This document shows, piece by piece, positions 1 through 6,271 of a DNA stretch of 8,534 nt. Within the stretch, counting starts at the first letter, position 1; each line of letters starts with the position of its first letter. A program made the position numbers and the translations under genes. Below the pieces are notes generated by a model. The model ran no database searches, was not told the origin of the DNA, and worked only from the letters and a program-made list of their open reading frames with translations. The DNA comes from Gemmatimonadota bacterium (lineage in GTDB: Bacteria; Gemmatimonadota; Gemmatimonadetes; Longimicrobiales; RSA9), in assembly GCA_016207445.1 (NCBI GenBank), contig JACQPS010000354.1, positions 1-8,534 of the forward strand, written 5' to 3'.

Positions 1-1
1 C

Positions 2-262
2 GTCGCGCGCGTGATCATCGTGAGCGAGCTCGAGCGCTGCTGGCCGAATTACCTGGGCGCGTGGCTGCTCGCGCGTACGCTGTGGCGGCGGAACCGGCTC
101 TCGCGGCTCGATGCGCCGCTCTCGGTGCGGCGCGCGTTCAAGCGCTCAGAGCTTCTCGCGCTTTCGCGGCGGGCGGGGCTGGCGAACCCGCGCGTCTATC
201 GGCACTACTTCCACCGGCTGGTGCTGGTCTCTCCTAGTCACGCGCGCCTCCGCTCGGGATGA
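2..262 (+). CDS. C-terminal end of a probable SAM-dependent methyltransferase (5' end outside window)
   Basis: The frame is open from the left edge to a TGA at 260-262, giving about 86 residues of a protein whose start and SAM-binding core lie upstream. The segment contains L-D-A-P-L-S-V-R-R-A-F, followed by an E-L-L-A-L-S-R-R-A-G-L stretch. This matches what I recall of the last third of class I methyltransferases that sit beside FAD oxidoreductases in polyketide-type clusters; the family assignment is by memory of that pattern, since no motif I-III is in view. The last ~10 residues (after L-V-L-V) are encoded by a dispersed-repeat-like sequence and may not be native. The next gene follows directly, so it is probably co-transcribed. 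Alternative: an unrelated protein with a chance LSVRRAF-like segment. Confidence is good for coding and moderate for function. Confidence 0.6.
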   Translation, partial: VARVIIVSELERCWPNYLGAWLLARTLWRRNRLSRLDAPLSVRRAFKRSELLALSRRAGLANPRVYRHYFHRLVLVSPSHARLRSG

Positions 263-264
263 CA
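231..264. repeat. Possible copy of a dispersed 'CATCCCGAGCGG' intergenic repeat
   Basis: On the minus strand positions 264-249 read TGTCATCCCGAGCGGA, which matches one half of a dispersed repeat (TGTCATCCCGAGCG-AGCGAGGGATCT type) that I know from several GC-rich phyla. The other half (248-231) is only loosely similar. A 9-base core, CATCCCGAG, is shared with the clearer copy near 5098-5106. Here the element spans the end of the methyltransferase frame and supplies its TGA stop. Identification is by recall plus the shared core, so this is tentative. Confidence 0.35.
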
Positions 265-294
265 AGTGGGGAGTCGGCGCGTATCCTGTCCTCC

Positions 295-1575
295 ATGCCC
301 GCACACGAATCCGCCGACGTCGTCATCGTGGGTGCCGGCCCCGCCGGCGCGGCCGCGGCATTGCTCCTGGCGGAGGCCGGGCACGACGTGCTCCTGCTGG
401 ATCGGCAGCATTTTCCTCGTCCGAAGCCCTGCGGCGACTGCTTGAGCCCCGAAGCAGGCCGCGTGCTCGAACGGCTCGGGCTCCTGGGCGCTGTAGAGGC
501 CGCCGGCCCGGCGCGGCTCGAGGGATGGCGCATCGTGTCTCCCTCGGGTTGGTCATTCTCTGGCCGCTTCGCGGCGTGCGCGGGCGGCGACCCGCGCGTG
601 GCCACGAGCCTCTCGCTTTCCCGCGACCGACTGGATGCGATCCTGCTCGCCGGCGCGCGCCGCGCGGGCGCGCGCGTACGCACGGGCGCGCGCGTCGTCG
701 ATGTGCTGCGCGACCGCGCGGGGCGGACCATCGGCGTGCGCGCCCGCACCGCTGCGGGCGATCCCGTCGAGATCCGCGCGCGGCTCGTCATCGGCGCCGA
801 CGGGCTCCGCTCGATCGTTGCGCGCCGGCTCGAGCTGGTGCGCCGGCCGCCGCGGCTCCGCAAGTTCTCGCTCACCGCGCATGTGATCGGGATCGCTGCC
901 GCTGACGGGCTCGGCGAGATGCACCTGCTGGACGGGCTGTGCGCGGGGGTCGCGCCCGTGACCTGTCATCCCGAGATGAACGTCGTCCACAACCTGACGC
1001 TCGTGGCCGACGCGGCGCGCTACGGCGCCGAAGCCGCACAGGATGCCGAGGCGTTCTTCTGGCGCACGCTGCGCCGCTTTCCGCGCCTCGCGCCGCGCCT
1101 CGAGTCGGCGCGCCTCGCGCCGGGCGTGGGGCCCGGCTTGCTCGCGTCCGGGCCGTTCGATCGGCCGACGCGCCGCGTGGTGTGCGACGGCGCCGCGCTG
1201 GTCGGAGATGCAGCCGGCTATTACGACCCGTTCACCGGTCAGGGGATCTATCAGGCGCTCACGGGCGCCGAGCTGCTGGCCGAGAGCGCCGACCACGCGC
1301 TGCGTGCGGGCGGGGTCACGGCGCGCGTGCTCCAGCCGTACGCGCGCCGGCAACGCCTGCTGCTCGGCGAGGCCCGCGCGTTACAGCGGCTCGTCGAAGT
1401 CGTGGTCTCCCGCCCCGCGCTCGCGGACCGCGCGATCCGACGGCTGGCCCGCGCGCCCGCGGCGGCGATTGCGCTCATCGCGGCCACGGGAGACCTGCGG
1501 CGCGCGCGCTGCTTGCTTTCGCCCGCCGTCGCAGTCAGCTTCCTCTTCCCCACCTCGACGGAGGTCGCAGCGTGA
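295..1575 (+). CDS. NAD(P)/FAD-dependent oxidoreductase, geranylgeranyl-reductase family
   Basis: A flavoprotein of 426 residues, the normal length for this family. Residues 13-18 are the Rossmann GAGPAG of the FAD-binding beta-alpha-beta unit. Residues 42-52 (RPKPCGDCLSP) are the family signature, residues 167-173 (GADGLRS) the second dinucleotide motif, and residues 304-317 (GDAAGYYDPFTGQG) the ribityl-binding GD motif followed by the substrate-side glycine loop. Such enzymes hydroxylate or reduce isoprenoid, quinone or polyketide intermediates; the substrate cannot be read here. Start: ATG 295 puts the GxGxxG motif at the usual distance from the N-terminus. An in-frame ATG at 259 would overlap the upstream stop as ATGA, but it lies in a dispersed-repeat-like sequence. 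Neither start has a clear Shine-Dalgarno sequence. The stop overlaps the GTG start of the next gene. Confidence 0.9.
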   Translation: MPAHESADVVIVGAGPAGAAAALLLAEAGHDVLLLDRQHFPRPKPCGDCLSPEAGRVLERLGLLGAVEAAGPARLEGWRIVSPSGWSFSGRFAACAGGDPRVATSLSLSRDRLDAILLAGARRAGARVRTGARVVDVLRDRAGRTIGVRARTAAGDPVEIRARLVIGADGLRSIVARRLELVRRPPRLRKFSLTAHVIGIAAADGLGEMHLLDGLCAGVAPVTCHPEMNVVHNLTLVADAARYGAEAAQDAEAFFWRTLRRFPRLAPRLESARLAPGVGPGLLASGPFDRPTRRVVCDGAALVGDAAGYYDPFTGQGIYQALTGAELLAESADHALRAGGVTARVLQPYARRQRLLLGEARALQRLVEVVVSRPALADRAIRRLARAPAAAIALIAATGDLRRARCLLSPAVAVSFLFPTSTEVAA

Positions 1576-2108
1576 CCAGGATCGACGAGCGCGTGATCCG
1601 GGCGCCCGCCCGGGTCTGCTTTCGCGTGGCGGCGGACGTGGGCCGCTGGCCCGAGATCCTCCCGCACTACCGCCGGGTGCGCTTTCACGGCAGGAGCGGC
1701 GCCGGACGCGACCTGGTCGAGATGGCCGCCTGGCGCCCGTTCGCCGGGCCGCTGCGCTGCCCCACCTGGTGGGTTTCCGAGATGGAGGCGGATGCGCGCA
1801 CGCCCCTGGTCCGCTACCGCCACGTTCACGGCATCACGCGCGGCATGGAGGTGCGCTGGGAGTTCCACGCCACGGCCGACGGCCATACGCGCGTGCGTAT
1901 CGTCCACGAATGGAGCGGGCCCGCATGGCCGCTCATCGGGCGGCTGGCCGCCACGCACGTGATCGGTCCTCACTTCATCAGCGCGATCGCGCGCCGCACG
2001 CTCGCGGGCGTGGCGCGCGAGGCCGAACGGCAGGCAACGGTGGCGGCCGACCTCGCCCCCGCCATCGCGCCGCGTCCGAGCCGCGCCCCCGCGGGCCCCC
2101 ATGGCTGA
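1572..2108 (+). CDS. SRPBCC-fold polyketide cyclase/aromatase-like protein
   Basis: A 178-residue soluble protein. The start is GTG 1572, whose GTGA overlaps the preceding TGA, giving a 4-base overlap and likely translational coupling. The N-terminus (I-D-E-R-V-I-R-A-P-A, then V-G-R-W-P-E-I-L-P-H-Y) is the first strand and helices of the START/SRPBCC helix-grip fold, of the polyketide cyclase or COQ10-like type. A long C-terminal helix (about residues 127-156) closes the ligand cavity. The family binds hydrophobic or polycyclic ligands and, in biosynthetic clusters, directs ring closure or aromatisation. That role is inferred here from the adjacent ketosynthase and oxidoreductase. After about residue 156 the protein is a low-complexity Ala/Pro/Arg tail. 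It could also be a non-catalytic lipid or quinone-binding protein. Confidence 0.8.
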   Translation: MTRIDERVIRAPARVCFRVAADVGRWPEILPHYRRVRFHGRSGAGRDLVEMAAWRPFAGPLRCPTWWVSEMEADARTPLVRYRHVHGITRGMEVRWEFHATADGHTRVRIVHEWSGPAWPLIGRLAATHVIGPHFISAIARRTLAGVAREAERQATVAADLAPAIAPRPSRAPAGPHG

Positions 2109-3405
2109 GGACCGGCTGGCTTCCGGCTCCGGCAACGGCGCCCGCGCCGACGGCGACGGCTTGCACCGCGTCGCCATTACCGGGCTCGGCCCGATCACCG
2201 CGGCCGGCATCGGCACGGAGGCGTTCTGGCAGGGACTGCGGCGCGAGCGCTCGCCCATCCGCCGCATCACGCGCTTCGATCCCGCGCCCTGGCGCTCGCA
2301 GATCGCGGCCGAGGTCGACGGCTTCGAGCCCGAGCGGCACATGGATGCCAGGATCGCGCGCCGTCTCGACCGCTTCTCGCAATTCTCCATCGCCGCTGCC
2401 CGGCTCGCGCTCGAGGACGCGCGCCTCCAGTCCGCGGCGCTCGACCCCGACCGCGTCGCCGTCCAGATGGGCTCCGCACTCGGCGGGCTCGGCTATGCCG
2501 AGCAACAGGTGCTCAACCTCTTCAACGGCGGCATCCGCGCCGTCGACCCGCGGGTCGCGCTCACCACTTTCTGCGGCGCCGCCAGCTGCGCCGTCGCCAT
2601 CGAGTTCGGCTTCACCGGCCCCAACTCGACCAACGCCATGTCGTGCGCCTCCGGCACCATCGCGCTCGGAGAGGCGTGGCGACTCATCCGCGAAGGCCAG
2701 GTGGACGCCGCCATCGCGGGGGGCGTGGAGGCGCCGCTCGCCCCGCTCTGCTTCGGCGCCTTCGCCATCATCCGCGCCATGAGCACGCGCAACAGTGAAC
2801 CGGAGCGCGCTTGCCGCCCCTTCGACCGCGAGCGCGACGGCTTCGTCATGGGCGAGGGCGCTTGCGCCCTCGTGCTCGAGCGCTGGGACCACGCCGTCCA
2901 CCGCGGCGCACGCATTTACGCCGAGCTCGCCGGCTACGGCAACACCAACGACGCGCACCACATGACGGCGCCACGCCCTGATGCCGCCCAGGCCGCGCGC
3001 GCCATGCGCCTCGCGCTCGACCGCGCCGCCGTCGATCCCACACAGATCGATTACGTGAACCCGCACGGCTCGTCCACGCCGCTCAACGACTCGATCGAGA
3101 CGCACGCCCTGAAGCAGATCCTCGGCGAGCGCGCCTACCACATCCCCATCACCGGCACCAAGCCCTACTACGCACACGCGCTCGGTGCCTCCGGCGCCAT
3201 CGAGGCCGCCATCTGCTGCCTCGCACTCGAACGAGGCTGGATCCCGCCCACGCTCAACCACGAGAGCGGCGACGCCGACTGCGACCTCGACTACGTGCCC
3301 GCCCGCGGCCGGGAATATCACCCGTCCCTTTGCCTCTCGAACTCCTTCGGCTTCGGCGGCATCAACGCCTCGCTCGTGCTCAGGGCAGCCTCGCCAACCG
3401 GCTGA
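2101..3405 (+). CDS. Beta-ketoacyl-ACP synthase, FabF/KAS-II type
   Basis: A 434-residue decarboxylating condensing enzyme that would extend an ACP-bound acyl chain using a malonyl unit. The thiolase fold is complete: V-A-I-T-G-L-G-P-I-T at residues 24-33, nucleophile Cys182 in SCASG, His322 in NPHGSSTPLND, Lys354, and His359 in AHALGASG, then the glycine-rich loop NSFGFGGINASLVL near the C-terminus. The Cys-His-His triad marks it as an active KS rather than a chain-length-factor partner. The loop before His359 is K-P-Y-Y-A-H, where FabF usually has K-S-M-T-G-H. The start ATG 2101 overlaps the SRPBCC gene by 8 bases, and the first ~20 residues are a Gly/Ala/Asp-rich lead. Because it shares an operon with a cyclase-like protein, oxidoreductase and methyltransferase, it is more likely a pathway KS than housekeeping fatty-acid FabF. 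No ACP gene follows in the window. Confidence 0.93.
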   Translation: MAEDRLASGSGNGARADGDGLHRVAITGLGPITAAGIGTEAFWQGLRRERSPIRRITRFDPAPWRSQIAAEVDGFEPERHMDARIARRLDRFSQFSIAAARLALEDARLQSAALDPDRVAVQMGSALGGLGYAEQQVLNLFNGGIRAVDPRVALTTFCGAASCAVAIEFGFTGPNSTNAMSCASGTIALGEAWRLIREGQVDAAIAGGVEAPLAPLCFGAFAIIRAMSTRNSEPERACRPFDRERDGFVMGEGACALVLERWDHAVHRGARIYAELAGYGNTNDAHHMTAPRPDAAQAARAMRLALDRAAVDPTQIDYVNPHGSSTPLNDSIETHALKQILGERAYHIPITGTKPYYAHALGASGAIEAAICCLALERGWIPPTLNHESGDADCDLDYVPARGREYHPSLCLSNSFGFGGINASLVLRAASPTG

Positions 3406-3652
3406 TTCCCGCTCCAGCGGCAGATACGCTTCGCTCGTCCTGAGGCGGCGATCCCGCCCCGGCTCCCTCAACGGGTCCCTCGTTTTGAAGCGCCCTCCCG
3501 AAACACCTGATTCCCAATCCGCCGGTCCAGCTCCTGCATTCGTCGCACTCATGAGCCATAGCGCCGGCGCGTCTGCACGGATTATGCATCCATTCCCGTC
3601 AGTCTGCCCTGCTCACGGAAACAGTGGCAAGCATCCTGCACAGTGGTGCGGG

Positions 3653-3678
3653 GCCCGGGAACAGATGGCGCCCCGGGC
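3653..3678. repeat. GC-rich inverted repeat in leader of outer-membrane gene
   Basis: GCCCGGG (3653-3659) and CCCGGGC (3672-3678) form perfect 7-base arms separated by 12 bases. It lies about 67 bases before the start codon of the outer-membrane gene. It could be an operator or an mRNA hairpin. In DNA this GC-rich, such arms can occur by chance. Confidence 0.3.
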
Positions 3679-3731
3679 ACGGCACGCCGGCGCAATGGCA
3701 ACCGGCAAGAACAGTTGGATCTCACAATTTC

Positions 3732-3740
3732 GGAGGAGGA
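3732..3740 (+). promoter_or_regulatory. Strong Shine-Dalgarno sequence for the outer-membrane gene
   Basis: GGAGGAGGA lies four bases before ATG 3745, followed by AGGC. It is the strongest ribosome-binding site in the window. It settles the start of the next gene against upstream in-frame starts such as GTG 3643, which would place the signal peptide inside the protein. Confidence 0.8.
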
Positions 3741-3744
3741 AGGC

Positions 3745-5079
3745 ATGCACCTGATCTACCGGGCGGCCGCGATCGCGGCACTCGCATTGCCGCTGGCGGT
3801 CGCGCCCATGGCAGCCCAGAACTACCGCTTCGACCTGGGCGTCCACGGCGGGTTCGGCTGGTGGTCGTCGATGCTGGACGACGAGCATCTGGGCCAGAAC
3901 ACCGAGGACATCAAGTTCGAATCCGGCTGGCTGACGGGCGCGCAGGCGACGCTGTGGCTGGGGCGGAACCTGGGCATCCGGGCGAACTTCGGGTACACCG
4001 AGCGCCCGCTGGTCCTGGGCAGCTTCGACGAGCTCGATGATGACAAGAGCACGGACATCATCGAGGACATCAACCTGTGGAGCGGGAGCGGCGACGTGCT
4101 GATCCGCTTCCTGGGCCCGAACCCGCGGGACTTCGTGGGCTTCGAGGCGCTGCCGTACCTCGCGCTGGGCGTCGGGGCGAAGTGGATCAACCCGGCGATC
4201 GACGTGACGGTGAACCGGACGGATGGCGGCACGAAGGAGGGCGCGCGCTTCCGGGATCCGCAGTCGGGGAGGAACTTCCTGATCGCGGAGGAGACGCAGC
4301 TCATGGGGCTGGCCGCGCTGGGCACGGACCTGCGGGTGTCGCCGCGGTTCGCGATCCGGCTCGAGGTGGGCGATCGCTTCTTCGATGCGCCGCTCTACCT
4401 GCTGAACGCGACCGGCACCACGATGGTGGAGGAGGGCGAGGAGGACATCGGCAACGTGACGCACGAGGTGTACGGACAGCTCGGGCTGCACATGCTGTTC
4501 GGCCTGGAGCGGCCGGCGCCGGTTGCAATCGCGCCCGCTCCGCCACCGCCTCCGCCGGCGCCCGTGGAGGAGACGATCACGGTGTGCGTGATCGATCCGA
4601 CGGTCCCGGGCGGCATTCGCACGATGACCGCCACGTTCATCCCCAGCACGGGCGATACGCTGGTGGTCGTGAACGGCGAGCGCGTCGCGCTGCGCAGCAC
4701 GGTCGGCAACGTGGTGGTGGCGTCGAGCGCCGACTGGTACGTCTCGGGCCAGCCGCTCAGGCTGCACATCGAGGACGAGCACGTCGAGTTCGTCACCTTC
4801 GGGACCGCCCGTCTGGTCGAGGCGGAGGACCTGGCCTTCCTCGGCACCGTGAACGGTCTGCCGGTTTACGCGGACGAGGACGAGGTGCAGGACATCATGG
4901 AAGAGCTCGAGGAGGGCCGTCGGGCGCAGGGCGGCGACCTGGAGAAGATTCTCGAGGAGCGGGAGGACCTGCGCGAGGACATCGAGGACATCGACATGCT
5001 GTACATCCCGCTGCAGCCCACGGGCTGCGTCTTCCAGCCGCTCCAGCGGGTGGAGGAGGTGCGAAAGGTGCGCGGGTAG
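3745..5079 (+). CDS. Secreted outer-membrane beta-barrel protein with novel acidic C-terminal region
   Basis: A 444-residue protein. The N-terminus is a signal peptide: Arg6, a hydrophobic core at about residues 7-20, and a likely cleavage near A-A-Q at 23-25. Residues ~26-255 alternate aromatic and glycine-rich amphipathic strands (for example Y-R-F-D-L-G-V-H-G-G-F-G-W), as in OmpA/OmpW-type barrels. A proline-rich linker follows at ~257-273, including a run of six prolines. Such linkers usually lead to a periplasmic OmpA peptidoglycan-binding domain, but I see no OmpA-like motif here. Instead residues ~275-375 look beta-rich, ~377-417 are very acidic and probably helical or coiled, and a short tail contains one Cys. 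Function is unknown; an envelope structural or porin-like role is the safest guess. It is monocistronic by layout: a strong ribosome-binding site in front and a terminator behind. Confidence 0.85.
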   Translation: MHLIYRAAAIAALALPLAVAPMAAQNYRFDLGVHGGFGWWSSMLDDEHLGQNTEDIKFESGWLTGAQATLWLGRNLGIRANFGYTERPLVLGSFDELDDDKSTDIIEDINLWSGSGDVLIRFLGPNPRDFVGFEALPYLALGVGAKWINPAIDVTVNRTDGGTKEGARFRDPQSGRNFLIAEETQLMGLAALGTDLRVSPRFAIRLEVGDRFFDAPLYLLNATGTTMVEEGEEDIGNVTHEVYGQLGLHMLFGLERPAPVAIAPAPPPPPPAPVEETITVCVIDPTVPGGIRTMTATFIPSTGDTLVVVNGERVALRSTVGNVVVASSADWYVSGQPLRLHIEDEHVEFVTFGTARLVEAEDLAFLGTVNGLPVYADEDEVQDIMEELEEGRRAQGGDLEKILEEREDLREDIEDIDMLYIPLQPTGCVFQPLQRVEEVRKVRG

Positions 5080-5091
5080 CGCGAAGCGCTA
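5077..5091 (+). repeat. Small hairpin at the stop codon
   Basis: TAGCGC (5077-5082) pairs perfectly with GCGCTA (5086-5091) around a GAA loop. The stop codon TAG of the outer-membrane gene forms the 5' end of the stem. It is the first of three hairpins in a row and may protect the mRNA 3' end. Confidence 0.4.
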
Positions 5092-5097
5092 GCCGCG

Positions 5098-5129
5098 CAT
5101 CCCGAGGGCCCGCAGGGCCCGAGGGATCT
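5098..5129. repeat. Dispersed-repeat-like hairpin with tandem G-A mismatch
   Basis: Arms 5099-5111 and 5115-5127 pair over 13 positions around a GCA loop. The pairs are ATCCC with GGGAT and GGGCCC with GGGCCC, interrupted only by two adjacent G-A mismatches (5104/5122 and 5105/5121). The left end, CATCCCGAG, and right end, CGAGGGATCT, match the ends of a dispersed intergenic repeat that I recall from Gemmatimonadota and other GC-rich phyla. A related but imperfect sequence appears at 231-264. Symmetric tandem G-A mismatches are usually structurally stable in RNA, so the hairpin may act at the mRNA 3' end. Confidence 0.55.
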
Positions 5130-5133
5130 CGGG

Positions 5134-5171
5134 AGGGCCCGGTCCTTTTCAGGATCGGGCCCTTCGTCTTT
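5134..5171 (+). terminator. Intrinsic terminator after the outer-membrane gene
   Basis: A 12-pair stem (5134-5145 with 5152-5163, one G-T wobble at 5142/5155) closes on a six-base TTTTCA loop and is followed by TTCGTCTTT. The stem is strong and the T tract only moderate. It lies 55 bases after the stop of the outer-membrane gene and before the next promoter. Confidence 0.8.
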
Positions 5172-5176
5172 CACCA

Positions 5177-5206
5177 TTGCGTAACTTCCTGCGGCTGCCG
5201 TAGCTT
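5177..5206 (+). promoter_or_regulatory. Possible sigma-70-type promoter for the DUF4126 gene
   Basis: TTGCGT (5177-5182) and TAGCTT (5201-5206) are separated by 18 bases, just after a terminator and ~60 bases before the ATG at 5270. Each hexamer keeps only three consensus positions, including the key TTG and the TA...T. Location supports it more than sequence does. Confidence 0.4.
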
Positions 5207-5269
5207 GCCTGTTCCGCGTCCAGTCCAAAACCCCTTCGCGGCTGCGCTCGCGCGGCCGCGTGACGCGTC

Positions 5270-6271
5270 ATGATGAGCGAACCTCTGGTCGTGCTCGGTC
5301 AGATCGTCGGCGCCTCGTTCGCCGCCGGGCTGAACCTGTACGCCACGGTCGCGCTGCTCGGGGTGGCTTCGCGGCTGGGGTGGATTCCGGACCTGCCGCC
5401 CACGCTGCAGGGGCTGGAGAACGGGCTGGTGATCGCGAGCGCGAGCGGTCTTTACCTGGTCGAGTTCGTGGTGGACAAGGTCCGCCACGTCGACTCGCTC
5501 TGGGATACCATCCACACCTTCATCCGTCCTTCGGCGGCGGCGCTGCTTTCCTTCGCCGCGCTGGCCGCGGCGCCACTGCCGTGGCAGCTCGCGGGCGGGC
5601 TCCTGGGCGGCGCCATCGCGCTCGCCGCGCACGGCGGCAAGGCCGGACTCCGCCTCGCGCTCAACGCCTCCCCGGATCCCGTGTCGCGCGCGCTGATCAG
5701 CACGGCCGAGGACGTGCTGGCGCTCGGCTTCGTCGTGGGCGCGCTGCGCTACCCGGCGGCCGCGCTGGCCGGCTTCGGCGCGGGCGCGGTCGTGGGGGTG
5801 CGCTTCGGCCCCCGGCTCTGGCGCGCGTTCCTGCTGGGCTTTCGCGCCCTCGCCGCCCGCGTGCGCCGCGTCTTCGACCGGGCCCGCTGGCGCGAGGCGG
5901 CCGAGCTGCCGCGCGACCTGCGTGCGCTGCTCGGCCCGCCGCCGCTCGGGCGCGCGCCGCCTCGCGCCGCCCGCGTCGCCGTCAAGGACCTGCGCGGCGT
6001 GGGCGCGTACCGCAACGGCTGGCTCGTGATCACGCCCGACAGCCGCGTGTTCCTCTACCGCTCTCGCTTCCGCCCCCGCCGGCTCGAGCTGCCGCTCGGA
6101 CGCAGCGGCAGCGTGCGCCACGGTCTCTGGGCCGATGCCCTCGAGCTCGAAACCGACCACGCCCGCTTCACCATGTTCCTGCTCAAGGACGGCCCGCCCG
6201 CAGAGGCCGCCATCTCCGAGCTCTCCCTCTCCGGGCTCGCCACGCCCGCGCTCGAGTCCGCCCCGGCGTGA
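5270..6271 (+). CDS. DUF4126-family membrane protein with a C-terminal PH-like extension
   Basis: A 333-residue protein. Residues 1-205 are a multi-pass hydrophobic domain with DUF4126 hallmarks: F-A-A-G-L-N-L-Y-A-T-V at 17-27, Y-L-V-E-F-V-V-D-K at 62-70, and D-S-L-W-D-T-I-H-T-F-I-R-P at 75-87. DUF4126 proteins as I know them are ~190-200 residues and of unknown function. This one continues for ~130 residues: a basic Arg/Pro-rich linker (~205-235), then a beta-rich segment (~236-315) with Y-R-N-G-W-L-V-I-T-P-D (247-257) and V-F-L-Y-R-S-R-F-R, resembling bacterial PH-like domains. That last assignment is an inference from pattern. The start is ATG 5270 or the adjacent ATG 5273, with no clear Shine-Dalgarno sequence for either. 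It stands alone between a terminator and the sigma-factor promoter region. Confidence 0.85.
   Translation: MMSEPLVVLGQIVGASFAAGLNLYATVALLGVASRLGWIPDLPPTLQGLENGLVIASASGLYLVEFVVDKVRHVDSLWDTIHTFIRPSAAALLSFAALAAAPLPWQLAGGLLGGAIALAAHGGKAGLRLALNASPDPVSRALISTAEDVLALGFVVGALRYPAAALAGFGAGAVVGVRFGPRLWRAFLLGFRALAARVRRVFDRARWREAAELPRDLRALLGPPPLGRAPPRAARVAVKDLRGVGAYRNGWLVITPDSRVFLYRSRFRPRRLELPLGRSGSVRHGLWADALELETDHARFTMFLLKDGPPAEAAISELSLSGLATPALESAPA

Larger units (their letters stand above)
3406..3744. other. 339-base gap; no gene supported, possible ketosynthase-tail relics
   Basis: I see no good start, codon bias or recognisable full domain. Two stretches, 3425-3445 and 3470-3490, would translate in one frame to Y-A-S-L-V-L-R and N-G-S-L-V-L-K. 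Both echo the N-A-S-L-V-L-R end of the ketosynthase just upstream (3364-3384). They may be remains of a duplicated ketosynthase end or chance. I found no convincing intrinsic terminator for the upstream operon and no convincing -35/-10 pair for the downstream gene. Confidence 0.5.

Noticed and set aside
1978..3552. Long open frame on the minus strand opposite the ketosynthase (about 524 codons)
   Set aside because: It is a shadow of GC-rich codon bias in the real gene. The translation is low-complexity Arg/Ala/Gly/Glu with no domain, while the plus-strand frame has complete ketosynthase motifs.
3643..3744. Upstream in-frame GTG start for the outer-membrane gene
   Set aside because: It would bury the signal peptide ~34 residues inside the protein. 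The GGAGGAGGA site and signal peptide fix the start at 3745.
3185..3754. Frame of 189 codons overlapping the ketosynthase end and running through the gap
   Set aside because: Its first third is a shadow of the ketosynthase, and the rest has no start, ribosome-binding site or domain. Only the short S-L-V-L echoes are worth noting, and these are reported as a finding.
3613..4782. Long minus-strand frame opposite the outer-membrane protein gene
   Set aside because: The translation is dominated by Arg, His, Val and Pro with no recognisable motif, and the opposite strand has a signal peptide, ribosome-binding site and terminator.
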